Origin: Liolophura sinensis
Taxonomy: Eukaryota > Mollusca > Polyplacophora > Chitonida > Chitonidae
Reading direction: 5' to 3'
NCBI RefSeq assembly: GCF_032854445.1
Contig: NC_088307.1
Location: 18,366,017-18,426,016, forward strand
DNA: 60,000 nt
In this document: piece after piece, positions 9,601-17,559 of the stretch
Position numbering within the stretch: position 1 is the stretch's first letter
How the letters are laid out: each line of letters starts with the position of its first letter
The notes under the pieces: generated by a model
The model's input: only the letters and a program-made list of their open reading frames with translations
What the model was told of the DNA's origin: nothing
Database searches by the model: none
Translations under genes and position numbers: made by a program

Positions 9601-11453
9601 CAGATGTTTGCATGTTTCTGCTCACCTATGTTCTCATGTTTCAGCTAATATGTTTGCCTGTTTTTGCTCACCTATATTTTCATATTTCAGCCCAGATGTT
9701 TGCATGTTTCTGCTCACCTGTGCTACGCTCGCTCACCGCCACACTGATCATCCATTTTGAGAACGCCAGGGACAAATCCGCGAGGAACTCTCCTAAACAG
9801 CTGGAGTATGCCAGAAGGGTGGTTTACTGTTTGAAACGGGTAAGTGTCAAAGTGGTGAGGTCGAGGATTGTTATGCCACCAATTAGCTGGTTTTGAGCGT
9901 GATTTGTTGTTGTAATCATCACCACTCTCACTTCTTCAGTCATGCAAGACAGCTTTTCAATTAAATATATTATGTCATGTTCACAAAGAACTGTCTTAAA
10001 CTGTTTAAGAGGGGCCTGGAAAGGTCTTCCGGCAACCTGCAGATGTTCCTGGGTTTCTCCTGGGCTCTACCTGGTTTAGGCCCACCATAATTCTGGCCCC
10101 CTTCTTATAAGTGAAATATTCTTGAGTACGGCGTAAAACACCAATCAAATAAATAAACTATTTAAATGAATACTTATGAAAGAAATATAGAATTCAGGGA
10201 TTTTTAAAGTGAAAGTTTCACACAAAAGTTCTAATGAGTGTTTTGTGGAATCATATTATGAAATCATCTGTTTTGATTTTATTTTATTGCTCTTACATGT
10301 ATTTAGTGTTTTTGCTTCTAAATGATTGATCAGTGTGAAGTTTTAGCGATGACTGCGAGACCACTACCACTACATGAACTGAATTGATCACATACATTTA
10401 TGTTATCATTGCGAAACACGGTGACCGTTTATTTCTCATTATGTTGGAAATGTCAATTTATCACCAGGGCAACATGCTGCCATCTCCACTGGGGATGATT
10501 GGGGAAATCTTTCAGGATTTGTCTCCCTTTGAGGTCCATCTCTTGTTACTGAACTCGTGGAGGTACATAAAGGTAATGCACTTTAATATTTTTCTTACAT
10601 ATTGTCTACAGCAGTCATGCAAAACTGCTGAACACCAGGCTGCAAGAGATAGACCATTTTAGGGTGTTGATGCACTATAAATTTCTGCACTGCTGGTTTG
10701 CACTCAGTGAAACTATGTGAGAATTTTGTCTGTTTGGTTAGAATTGAAAACTTTTTTGTCAGTGTTACTTCCCACCCCTGTGGAGGTTACCAAGGTAGCA
10801 AATTGCAGTGACTTCACTTCTAGCAACCACAGCCCTGAAAAATGGTGGTCATGCTAGTTTGATTTTTTGATAGATAGGTTGTATATTGGCTTAATATTTG
10901 ATGGTTCAAATAATTGTTATTTATGTTTTAGGAAAATCCCCCTCAATTGGATGGACCTCCAAGAGGTAAAATGATATTATGTATAGTATGTGATCATAAT
11001 TTAATTTAATCATAGTTTTTGTGTTTTTATATATAATTTTGTACCACAGTAGTTATTTGATGTCTTATTTCATGAAAAGTTGTCAATGTCTGGGTACAAG
11101 GTTGAATTTCATGGTTATCTTCACCATACTTGCCAAAAACAGCCAAAAGTTATTTAACTTTTTTCTGGGATATCTTTCCAAGTAAAATACAATAAAAAAT
11201 GTAGTTCTTTTTTTGAACGTAATGTGGAAAGCAAATGAGAATTTGTGTTTTCTGTAATACAGAATTGGTTTTTTTTTTAGCGAGAGTATGAAATGAGGAA
11301 AATGGCTTTGATGGTTTTACTTCTTTTTTTTTTTTTTCAGAGTGTGATTCGCATTATTTGGATGTACTTCGAGCAGTGTTGCACAAAAACATCGGGAAGC
11401 TTGGCCACCATTATTCTAGGATGTTCGACATTGCTAACAGTACAGCGTCATGA
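426..11453 (+). CDS. INTS5: Integrator complex subunit 5, 3' part (12 exons)
   Basis: INTS5 is a HEAT/ARM-like alpha-helical scaffold subunit of the nuclear Integrator complex, which associates with RNA polymerase II, processes snRNA 3' ends and terminates paused transcription. Exons: 426-618, 1072-1180 (or 1075), 2424-2614, 3231-3427, 4577-4695, 5652-5849, 7617-7879, 8740-8810, 9691-9839, 10468-10572, 10932-10965, 11341-11453. All junctions are GT-AG and phases agree throughout, giving about 579 residues to a TGA at 11451; human INTS5 is about 1,020 residues, so the N-terminal half lies upstream. From memory, diagnostic matches to human INTS5, in the right order, are ELFGGK, VFHAGIIGRGLKP, AWPEEDFLRATIERDLHVF, LSPFEVHLLLLNSW and the C-terminal VLRAVLHKNIGKLG. 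The gene looks intact, not a retrocopy. Introns are rich in repeats, listed separately. The identification is firm; exact starts of two exons (1072/1075 and 9691) have alternatives. Confidence 0.94.
619..2423 (+). other. INTS5 introns without recognised repeats
   Basis: The two introns flanking exon b (619-1071 and 1181-2423) are AT-rich unique-looking DNA. The open frames inside them have no exon-like flanks or recognisable protein. I see no mobile element. Confidence 0.5.
1072..1180 (+). CDS. INTS5: INTS5 coding exon b, NAGNAG acceptor
   Basis: The acceptor reads TTTATAG|CAG|CGAGTGG, so splicing after 1071 or after 1074 both keep frame and differ by one serine. The exon encodes SEWIVRILGYICLYNDVG and ends in EAQTPKQ before GTATGC. 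It leaves in phase 0. Confidence 0.85.
2424..2614 (+). CDS. INTS5: INTS5 coding exon c
   Basis: The acceptor is TCTTTACAG and the donor GTAAGA, so the splice sites are strong. It encodes VSRFIHLQTFLETRMSKILR and on to KAEVLRNLLYVVKWEKR, which aligns with the human stretch around RFLRNLALLVGWE. It leaves two bases of a split arginine codon that the next exon completes. Confidence 0.9.
3231..3427 (+). CDS. INTS5: INTS5 coding exon d
   Basis: The acceptor is TTTCTTTTCAG and the donor GTAAGT. It encodes CLLHTALQPHITLFSSLLNH followed by PDDNIAVATLELVQVMG, a HEAT-like helix pair matching the human segment with LLLHPEEEVAEAAASLL. It leaves in phase 1. Confidence 0.9.
3663..3931 (-). mobile_element. 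full-length tRNA-derived SINE-A with target-site duplication
   Basis: In its own orientation (minus strand) it starts GGGGGCCTCCGTGGCTCAGT (an A-box-like TGGCTCAGTTGG), has a B-box-like GAGTTCAAGACC, a conserved core, and ends in the tail that reads CAATCAAATAAATAAATAAA in this family. It is flanked by perfect 11-bp repeats TACTTTCATAT at 3652-3662 and 3932-3942, the mark of LINE-mediated insertion. It sits in the INTS5 intron between exons d and e, opposite to the gene. This copy is my reference for SINE-A. It resembles molluscan tRNA-derived SINEs (possibly the RUDI/V-SINE group), which I could not check. Confidence 0.9.
4288..4505. repeat. 72-bp tandem repeat, 3 copies, each a potential hairpin
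   Basis: Units begin at about 4291, 4363 and 4435. Each contains ATTGCTGAAATAC near one end and its exact reverse complement GTATTTCAGCAAT near the other, so each could fold into a 13-bp stem; the third copy has lost most of its right arm. It lies 70 bp before INTS5 exon e. Confidence 0.85.
4577..4695 (+). CDS. INTS5: INTS5 coding exon e
   Basis: The acceptor is CTCTCTTCAG and the donor GTACGT. It encodes AKQAGKVVRLTKTCVNALCA and ends LILKGLIEGSLAP, corresponding to the human LVEGAL segment just before the ELFGG motif. It leaves in phase 0. Confidence 0.9.
5111..5610 (+). repeat. 41-bp minisatellite embedded in a SINE-C copy
   Basis: About ten copies of a 41-bp unit (GGGTTTCCTCAACCCATAAG, then ACTGACTGCTATTGTATTTTT) run from about 5152 to 5586. 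The left flank (AGTAACTTGCCAAAGG, 5111) and right flank (TTGTATAAGTGAAAAATTCT, 5581) are consecutive parts of SINE-C, and the unit itself matches the segment between them (GGTTTCCTCCACCCATAAAC type). The array therefore looks like an internal SINE expansion. It ends 41 bp before INTS5 exon f. Confidence 0.8.
5652..5849 (+). CDS. INTS5: INTS5 coding exon f (ELFGGK and HAGIIGRGLKP)
   Basis: The acceptor is TTTTCTTTCAG and the donor GTATAT. This is the most diagnostic exon: it opens ETRELFGGKIDLTTAK and near its end has SSVFHAGIIGRGLKPREKP, which I recall as almost the same in vertebrate INTS5. It is exactly 66 codons, phase 0 at both ends, so skipping it would keep frame. Confidence 0.93.
5868..5998. 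mobile_element. palindromic MITE-like element
   Basis: The left end GCTTGTTCACAAAG and the right end CTTTGTGAAATGGGTGCC are inverted, and the similarity continues inward through ATGTAACTACCATGG and CCATGGAAGTAAAGTGAATG. There is no coding capacity. It directly follows INTS5 exon f. Confidence 0.6.
6010..6580. mobile_element. composite element X with SINE-A core, copy 1
   Basis: A left part (6010-6248), a minus-oriented SINE-A segment (6249-6426) and a right part (6427-6580) are matched in the same order by 59,110-59,600. Shared left landmarks are ATAGCTGGCAA, GGTCACAC, TCAGGGTTTTATTCT and AAGCAGAA.TAGGTAAAAA; right landmarks are TCTAGAA and TGCTGTGTTGT. The unit must have been copied as a whole. 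Family unknown. Confidence 0.7.
6580..6690. repeat. second partial left end of element X
   Basis: CATGGAGAGTAAAACCAGAG and the following ATAGCTGGCAATTAGTCGCA repeat the left part of the element at 6010, about 570 bp upstream, as if a second, truncated copy were joined to the first. Confidence 0.6.
6826..6905 (+). mobile_element. SINE-C fragment
   Basis: GTCAGTAACTTGCCGTAAGT and GGGTTTAGTTCC match the SINE-C core (TTGCCAAAGGCCGGTGGTTTATTCC type). Both ends are missing. It lies in the INTS5 intron before exon g. Confidence 0.45.
7617..7879 (+). CDS. INTS5: INTS5 coding exon g
   Basis: The acceptor is TTTTTTCTAG and the donor GTTTGA (weak). It encodes SHLLDVLWLASSIVSVSHYH, a low-complexity acidic linker, then AWPEEDFLRATIER, which continues in the next exon as the conserved ERDL motif. 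The split arginine codon across the junction fixes the donor. Confidence 0.92.
7985..8277 (+). mobile_element. SINE-A copy with internal insertion
   Basis: It begins with the CATGAGCCTCTCACCAATGC segment after the tRNA-like head, has about 50 extra bases before GAATTCAAGTCCAGCTCGTG, and ends with AGTGAAATATTCTTGTGTGC, CCAGTCAAATAAATAAATAA. It lies in the INTS5 intron between exons g and h, same strand as the gene. Confidence 0.8.
8740..8810 (+). CDS. INTS5: INTS5 coding exon h
   Basis: A 71-nt exon between CCGCTGCAG and GTAAGT, encoding DLHVFKQFEENPVLWDVMEL plus WST. It matches the human [20 protein letters not shown] helix and leaves in phase 1. Confidence 0.92.
9001..9736 (+). repeat. 46-bp array of duplicated 3' splice site, 16 copies
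   Basis: Copies start every 46 bp from 9001 (9001, 9047, 9093 and on to 9691), the last being the start of INTS5 exon i. The unit is 32 nt of exon (CCCAGATGTTTGCATGTTTC plus TGCTCACCTGTG) followed by 14 nt of intron end (TTTTCATGTTCCAG). Most junctions keep AG; four read CCAT instead (before the copies at 9231, 9323, 9461 and 9599). Since 46 is not a multiple of 3, one peptide pattern cycles through all three frames, which stay open for 230-265 codons. The array fills most of the intron between exons h and i. Confidence 0.93.
9691..9839 (+). CDS. INTS5: INTS5 coding exon i, starts inside splice-site array
   Basis: The acceptor CATATTTCAG ends at 9690 and the donor after CGG is GTAAGT. The encoded start is FACFCSPVLRSLTATLI, which aligns with the human CYCSVLLRGLLAALL segment, so the first codons are genuine INTS5. 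The first 32 nt of this exon and the 14 nt before it are the repeat unit of the upstream 46-bp array, so at least ten other AG acceptors of near-identical sequence lie upstream. Confidence 0.85.
10012..10158 (+). mobile_element. 5'-truncated SINE-A
   Basis: It starts at the GGAAAGGTCTTCCGGCAACC core and runs to AGTGAAATATTCTTGAGTAC and CACCAATCAAATAAATAAAC. The tRNA-like head is missing. It is in the INTS5 intron before exon j. Confidence 0.85.
10468..10572 (+). CDS. INTS5: INTS5 coding exon j (SPFEV motif)
   Basis: The acceptor is TTTATCACCAG and the donor GTAATG. It encodes GNMLPSPLGMIGEIFQ and then DLSPFEVHLLLLNSWRYIK, matching the human VFSQLAPFEVRLLLLSVW motif. It is 35 codons, phase 0 at both ends. 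Confidence 0.92.
10932..10965 (+). CDS. INTS5: INTS5 coding exon k, 34-nt microexon
   Basis: A 34-nt exon between TTATGTTTTAG and GTAAAA, encoding ENPPQLDGPPR plus one base of a glutamate codon. The proline-rich linker is at the position of the longer variable human linker. The next exon needs exactly this phase, which supports the call. Confidence 0.82.
11341..11453 (+). CDS. INTS5: INTS5 terminal coding exon l
   Basis: A long T-rich tract and CAG end at 11340. The exon encodes ECDSHYLDVLRAVLHKNIGK and LGHHYSRMFDIANSTAS, then TGA at 11451-11453. It matches the human C-terminus with HSVLHRNIDRLGLFSGRF and ends at a comparable point. Confidence 0.93.
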
Positions 11454-11620
11454 CCTTAGACAAGCTGCCAGTTGACCTTGAGAACTGCACAATGAATTAA
11501 TATCACCATATCATGCATGACCTTGGATATGCTGAAGATTGACCTCGAGAAGTTTAAGGCTAATAACATTACCATGTGATTACCATTGGACATGCTGAAA
11601 GTTGACCTTGAAAAGTGGAA
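11449..11620 (+). repeat. three degenerate tandem units spanning the INTS5 stop
   Basis: Units start at about 11449, 11516 and 11577, each with a TGACCTTRGAYAWGCTG-type start followed by GTTGACCTTGAGAA or a variant. The INTS5 TGA stop is the first bases of the first unit, so the 3' UTR begins as a repeat. Confidence 0.65.
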
Positions 11621-12850
11621 ACCTAATCCTACAGCCTTGTAACATTAAAAAGTGCTTACATGTAAAAATCCTCTTTGAGAAAAGTTTCTGTATCATTCAC
11701 ACAAACAGTCAGAGGCCACTGTCACAAAATTTCATAAATCAGATGATACTTTTTTTTCCCGCAAATGCCGAACTGTTGTCCGTTTGACCAGTCAAAGACC
11801 CTGAACATAGGTGGCCTGTATAACGTCATGCCCATTTTTATACCATTACGTGATTGAAATGGTAAATGTGTGTGTCAAGAACTGGCTCTTAAACAACAAC
11901 TCTTAACCTGCAAACACACAGATACGCATTTGCCGAGGCGATCAAGTCCATAAGTCATAATCATGTATTCATTCATTCATTCATTCATACATTCATACAT
12001 TCATGAGCCATACAGTGTTCTAAGAACTCTTTGTTTTTGTTCTCATTTGTCATGCAGTCTTCTTAGAACACTTTGTATGGTTTTCCTTTGCCATGCATTA
12101 TTCTAAGAACTTGTGTTGTTTTCATTTGCCGTGCAATTCACTACGAATTCTTTTTGCACTTCGGGAGACCACAATTTTTGTGGAATGGCAATAGTAATCG
12201 TAATACAACAACAACAACACAGCTTTGGTTAAAAATGTAATATCTTTACCAGGTACATGTTTTTGTCGTTATTCATTTCAAGTATCAGTTGTGGTGCTAA
12301 AAACATCATCATTTCGTTAAGCTATCATGAAGTCAGACGTCATCATTGCTAACCACAGAGTGCCATCAATATAGCAAAAGTACAATCGAAGACAGGAAAG
12401 AGACGTTTTAAGTGGGAAGTACATAGAGCAGTAATACATCATCACCATCACCATCATCATCATTATTAAGGTACTGCATCGCCGGATACCTTTCCATTGT
12501 ATATTAGCTTAAACACCTTGCCAAAAGATCTAACGAAATATTTTTTCGGAGATTCATTTAAAAAGGTACGTGTATGTACAGCAAAACCATGTCCGCATAA
12601 CCTCGGATCACTGTGTGTCAGTTGTCAAGTACTGCTGGGGATGTTCATGTCTGTACCACGTGAGCAAATATAGCACAGTACTCCGCCTAGAACTGACACA
12701 CTACTACAATCGTCTGACGGCTTGTCCTGTCCTAGACCAAGTATTCTGCTCAGTCTGAAAGGCTGTCGGGGTTTTGCTTTGTATATGTATGCCTGAGTAG
12801 GTCTGACTGTAGATTTGTAGTCATTTTTATTACCTTGTAATATTAAGGGC
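11621..12850. other. INTS5 3' flank, no gene
   Basis: AT-rich sequence with simple tracts only: (CATT)n at about 11963-12003, ACAACA at about 12205, and CATCATCAC-type repeats at about 12438-12467. No exon-like open frame was recognised. Confidence 0.5.
11644..11649 (+). promoter_or_regulatory. candidate INTS5 poly(A) signal
   Basis: ATTAAA, the commonest variant of the hexamer, lies about 190 nt after the stop, followed by T-rich stretches. No AATAAA is nearer. This is only a motif match. Confidence 0.25.
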
Positions 12851-12854
12851 AGAA

Positions 12855-13079
12855 TGACGCGAGTGCCTCTCACCAGTTGGATGGCTACGAGTTCAAGACA
12901 AGCTCATACTGTCTCCTCTTCGGTCGTACGTGGGGAGGCCTATCAGCAACCTGCGACTGGTCGTGGGTTTACCCCGGGCTCTATCCTGCTCCTTAATGTT
13001 GACTGCTGCCATACGATGACAGAAATATTCTTGAGTACAACGATAAACCACCAATCAAATAAATAAACAAATAAATAAA
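12855..13079 (+). mobile_element. SINE-A, nearly complete
   Basis: It runs from the GAGTGCCTCTCACCAG segment through the B-box-like ACGAGTTCAAGACAAGCTC, the core GGTCGTACGTGGGGAGGCC and the tail CACCAATCAAATAAATAAAC. The first about 40 bases of the tRNA-like head are lost. Confidence 0.85.
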
Positions 13080-13587
13080 TATCAAGTGGTTAGGAGATTG
13101 GGCTTAGTTGGCACTGGGACCCTATTGGTTTTGTATTATGCTATTAATTGTATGAAGATTTAGAGTATTTAAACCATGTTTTTGACAGCCTGTTCATAGT
13201 TTTCCTCAAAGCCCCAGGAGACCCTCACCAAGGACGTGGCTTTTACAATCCAGTTCCTGTGATGCCAGGAAACAAGCACATGTATTCCATTCTTGCATGG
13301 TGCGATCTCTGGCAAGGACTGGCAAGTCAAAATGTGTGAAATTTCAATAAATTTTAGTTGATTGATAGAAGTCGTAAGAAATAAGAGTTTCTATTTCTGC
13401 TAAACTATACGACAGATCACAAGGTGTGAACAAAGCGTGAATACTTCAATACCCAACAAGGGCGCCAAGATATCCAGATAATACTGCTTTTGATCTCTGG
13501 CTGTCTGTTTTGTCACCCAGGAAAATAATATATCTTCAATTTGTCTCTCCTCACAAGAAACAGCGAAAACTGTCACAGGACCCCCAA

Positions 13588-13900
13588 CCGCCCACCTCGC
13601 TCGATGTATGTATGCTTGGGGTTCAACATCGTACTTAACAATTGTTCAGTCATATGACGACAAGAAGTCATGAGGTGTGTGAACATATACTGTGCCTTTC
13701 TGTGGCACGCCGATTTCATGCCGCTAAAGTGCTGCCGCCACTGAAGTATCATGTCGAAGACACCAGACATGATACCCCACCTAGTCACATTATACTGACA
13801 CCGGGCCAACCAGACATGTTTCCTTGTCCTAATCTTTAAGTGCTGAGTTCCAAGCGAAGACACAGCAAGTACCGTTTTTAAATGATATGTCAAACGGGAT
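13588..13900 (-). mobile_element. SINE-B copy
   Basis: On the plus strand it starts at the tail (TGTATGTATGCTTGGGGTTC) and reads through CAGTCATATGACGAC, ATCATGTCGAAGACACCAGA, CACATTATACTGACACCGGG and the AAGTGCTGAGTTCCAAGCGA segment. Other copies lie near 17.6, 44.8, 46.7, 56.3 and 57.6 kb. The tRNA-like head, seen in the copy at 57.6 kb, is missing here. Confidence 0.8.
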
Positions 13901-14107
13901 TTGATTCGGGGGTCTACCGACTAAATTAACTTGATGGACTCTACCAAACAAATCTTGGTCGGTCACGTCTGTACCAAGTTTTTTTTTATTTGTCGAAAAC
14001 AACCAATATTTTGGGTCGTTTTGATCAAGTTTTTCGGGTTTTTTGAAAATCACGTAGGAGAGCATAACATGGTTAAGATGTTTCACTCAAAAAATGAATC
14101 TGTTAAG

Positions 14108-14342
14108 TTTAATAAAGTCTAATGCCTGGGTGATGCTAGAATGTATTCTGTTATTACATCTGCTTGTTTTGTTAAATATAACACATATATTCTGTTAATT
14201 GAGTATAAAGATTCTATTAGACTAACAGGATATTATGTTGAATATGACAGAAGGCTGTGTTCTAATAACAGTACATTCTAGCATTACTCAGACAACAGAC
14301 TTTCCTTTTAAAATCAACGGAATAATATTTTGAGTGTTGTGC
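14108..14342. mobile_element. MITE with long terminal inverted repeats, copy 1
   Basis: The left arm GTGATGCTAGAATGTATTCT pairs with the right arm AGTACATTCTAGCATTACTC, and inner AT-rich sequence is also roughly palindromic. The right end ACAACAGAC then TTTTGAGTGTTG is shared with the copy at 30,329. There is no coding capacity. Confidence 0.75.
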
Positions 14343-15075
14343 GTTCAACATGCATGGTTTTTGAATGTAAGGTGTCTGCATGACCTCAAGCTGATGTCAT
14401 GGCCACGGAATTCAGCGAATTACTTGGGCTATATGATTAATATATAAAGCATGTATTTTAAAAGGAGTAGGCATAAAAATTATTATATAATAGTTATATT
14501 ATATCATAAATATTATAGTAAATAGTTAATTCAGAGGATAAACCTTTCAAAGAAACCTGTGGTACATGGACTTCATCCTCAGTCAAAAAAGCGAATGTAT
14601 GTTTTGTTATGTGAATATAAAGACATAGACAAACACATATATCCGCAACTGATGTTGCGTGCACGTTTAATAGGTAATATTGTTGGCACAGTTCTTGATT
14701 CAGAAGACAAGGTGTCTTTTGTACAGAAATATGCTGTGTACTGTGCCGTACTCAAGAATAAAGCTTAGAAAAGCATACCACAGAATCACGAAACTTACCC
14801 CTCATGGATTTTAACACGTCATCTTATCATTGCTTCTGCATAAAGGTACAAATGTGCAAATGTACAATCCGTTCAATAATGGAAAGATGGGAGCGGACGG
14901 TGTGTGTTATTTATTGAATAGGCTTGACCTTCATTTTATTCAAGAATATCAAATATGCTTGATGGCAGTCTGGTTTCTATTGGTAAAGAATGTAGGATGT
15001 GTGCGTGCTAGTTGTCACGATTTTGTGGACGATTTATCCACGCGAGCACCTGCCCGACATCTCCCTCTGTAGCCC
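14343..15075. other. no gene recognised
   Basis: AT-rich sequence between a MITE copy and the 15-kb minisatellite. Short open frames of 69 and 80 codons (14559 and 14830) carry no recognisable motif and no splice context. Confidence 0.45.
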
Positions 15076-16395
15076 ATACACAACGGAGCCGGTGTTAGGT
15101 GTGTTGTACGCCTCTATAAAGCGGACCGGCCAGTATGTTATAGGCCTCTAGCAGCCAACGTGACTGTTATGTTATATGCCTGTATATGGGCGAACAAGAC
15201 CGGTATTTTATATATGTGTGTATGTTGAGGCGAACAGGCGACCTGGATTTGTATGTTATATAGGCCTACCTGTATCTATATGCAAATGGTTTGTTTGTTT
15301 GTTTATTTGATTGGTATTTTACGCCATACTCGAGAACATTTCGCTTATACGACGGCGGCCAGCACTATGGTGGGAAGAAACCAGACAGAGATGGGGCTAA
15401 ATCCACAACCATCCACATGTTGTTTAGGCGAACCGACCAGTATGTTATATGTTTGTATACAAGCGGACGGACCGGTATGTCAAATGTCTGAGGGAACACG
15501 ACTGGTATGCTGTATATGCCTATGTATAGGCGAACGGACCGGTATGTCATAGTCCCTATGTCTGTGTGAACAGGACTGGTATGTTGTATATAGGCCTACC
15601 TGTGTATAGGCGAGCGGACCGGTATGTCATAGGCCCTATGTCTGTGTGAATATGACTGGTATGCTGTATATACCTGTGTATAGGCGAGCGGACCGGTATG
15701 TCATAGACCCTATGTCTGTGTGAACAGGATTGGTGTGTTGTATATGATTGTGTAGGCGACCGGACCGGTATGTTATATGTCTGTATATAGGCGAACGGAT
15801 CGGTATGTTATACTGTATATGTATATGTGAACAGGACTGGTATGTTGTATATGCCTGTGTAGGCGAACGGACCGGTATGTCATAGGCCCTATGTCTTTGT
15901 GAACAGGACTGGTATGCTGTATATGCCCGTGTATAGGCGAACGGACCGGTATATTACAATGTATGTTTGAACAGGCAGGTATGTTATATATGTCTGTGTA
16001 AACAGGACTGGTGTGTTGTATATGATTGTGTTGGCGACCCGACCGGTATGTTATATATCTGTATATAGGCGAACTGACCGGTATGTTATTTTTCTCTGTG
16101 TAAACAGAACTGATATGTTGTATGTGCCTGTGTAGACGACCGGGCTGGTATGTTACACATGTAGGCCTGCCTGCGTGAACGAGACCCGTATGCCATATAG
16201 GCATGGGTATATGTGAATGCTGGCCGATTTGTTATATGCATGCATATCGGCTAACTGGACCGGTAAGTTAAGGCCTGTGTAGGTGAACCGGACCTGTATG
16301 CTAAAGAACTGTATAGGTAATATGGACTGGTATGTTATACAGGCCTGTTTGCGCTGAACTGGACCTGTATGCTAAATGGGCTTGTGTATGCGGAC
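15076..16395. repeat. degenerate minisatellite, units of about 33-40 bp in 73-80-bp dimers
   Basis: The phrase GGCGAACGGACCGGTATGTT alternates with GTGAACAGGACTGGTATGTT and TATATGCCTGTGTATAGG variants more than thirty times. GACCGGTATG recurs at 73-80-bp spacing in the better-preserved middle (about 15540-15770), showing a dimeric higher-order unit. A SINE-A fragment interrupts it at 15291-15425. Confidence 0.88.
15291..15425 (-). mobile_element. SINE-A fragment inside the minisatellite
   Basis: GTTTATTTGATTGGTATTTT, ACGGCGGCCAGCACTATGGT and CACAACCATCCACATGTTG are the SINE-A 3' half. Minisatellite sequence resumes directly at AGGCGAACCGACCAGTATG, so the SINE fragment was inserted into, or trapped by, the array. 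Confidence 0.8.
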
Positions 16396-17080
16396 GAAAG
16401 TGTCAAATACAAATCTAATAAATAAATGTGTTGTATAGCTATTTTCTACGGTGATCGCCACTCAGTTGTGAGAATGACATCTAACTAGATATGGGATTAT
16501 TGGTCACTTTTTTTTCACGTCTTCACAATTATAATCCCAACCTGTTGAATGAAATCGAATTATGCTGCACTTGGCATGAATCTGTATCCACAGCAACAAA
16601 TCCATATCACATAGTCTGAATGAACTTCTTGTCTGATTTTCAAGCACAAAAAAAAGTCTTTGGAGATTTTTTTTTTTTTTTTTTTTGTATATTTTGGCAT
16701 GTGGTTAGGTGGGTTTGCTTACCTCACTGTATAATGTGGCTGGGTACAATATTGAACTCGGAAGTTATTCCGTGTTTGCTCGGCGTCCTTCGGGTTCTTT
16801 CGGCCCGCATCGCAAGGTGAGCTCGGTACAAACCGTGCCTGTGATCACGGCTGAGTCATTCATAAACCAAACTTTGACCCAGCTGATTTCTCAGGGAGAA
16901 AAGAACCTAGGGAGCAGTCATTATTGGGCTTGAGAAAAAAAAAAAAAAAAAAGCAACGGAGATCTTGATCTTGCAATGCAATTTCAGCAATATTTCTAAT
17001 CAATACCCTTGCTTGTTTTTGAAGTTTACCTCTAAAAGAGAATATCTGTGCCGATGTGGCTAAACGATAATCCGACCATA
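16396..17080. other. no gene; T and A homopolymers
   Basis: A run of about 19 T at 16668-16686 and about 18 A at 16934-16951 bracket about 250 bp of moderately GC-rich unique sequence. I saw no inverted repeats or coding signal. It could be a retrotransposed fragment, but nothing identifies it. Confidence 0.35.
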
Positions 17081-17150
17081 GTTTATTTATTTATTTGATT
17101 ATTTGATTACGCAGTATACTCATGTTTCACCGATGCGACGGAGATCAAGC
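17081..17150 (-). mobile_element. SINE-A 3' fragment
   Basis: TTTATTTATTTATTTGATTA followed by ACGCAGTATACTCATG and TTTCACCGATGCGACGG, a diverged tail and core remnant only. Confidence 0.55.
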
Positions 17151-17559
17151 CTATAATTGAAGTAAATCGGACAGTCCGACTCGGAATCGACCTAAAAACT
17201 TTGGCACACAGACGAAGAACTCTCCGACGTGTGGCATGCCGATTTTCCCCGCAAACTGGGGTAAACATCTATACTTCACATTGGTGGAAGGAAGGTAAGA
17301 GATCTCCAGCAAACTACACATGACAGGTCTGAGAATTGCATTGGATGCAATGCCCTTTCCAAGACATGTTAAACGATCATTCGGGCTGTATCGACTGCTT
17401 ATTTTCACGAAGAACTCGGAAAAAATGGAGACAGAGAATGTCATATCGTTATTCAAATTTCTCTGTATCTGGGTTCATGCCAGAGCCAGGTCATGTCTAA
17501 AACTTGTCCAAGTCACACAGCATATTCGGACAAGGTGTGACTGGATGAAATCTAACGTG

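Noticed and set aside
8947-9896. Three overlapping open frames of 233-265 codons, Cys/Phe/His rich
   Set aside because: They are the 46-bp splice-site array read in its three phases; only the end of one (9691-9839) is real INTS5 coding sequence.
16668-16951. Retrocopy bounded by poly-T and poly-A
   Set aside because: The two homopolymers are on opposite sides, but the inner sequence matches nothing I know and no duplication flanks it.
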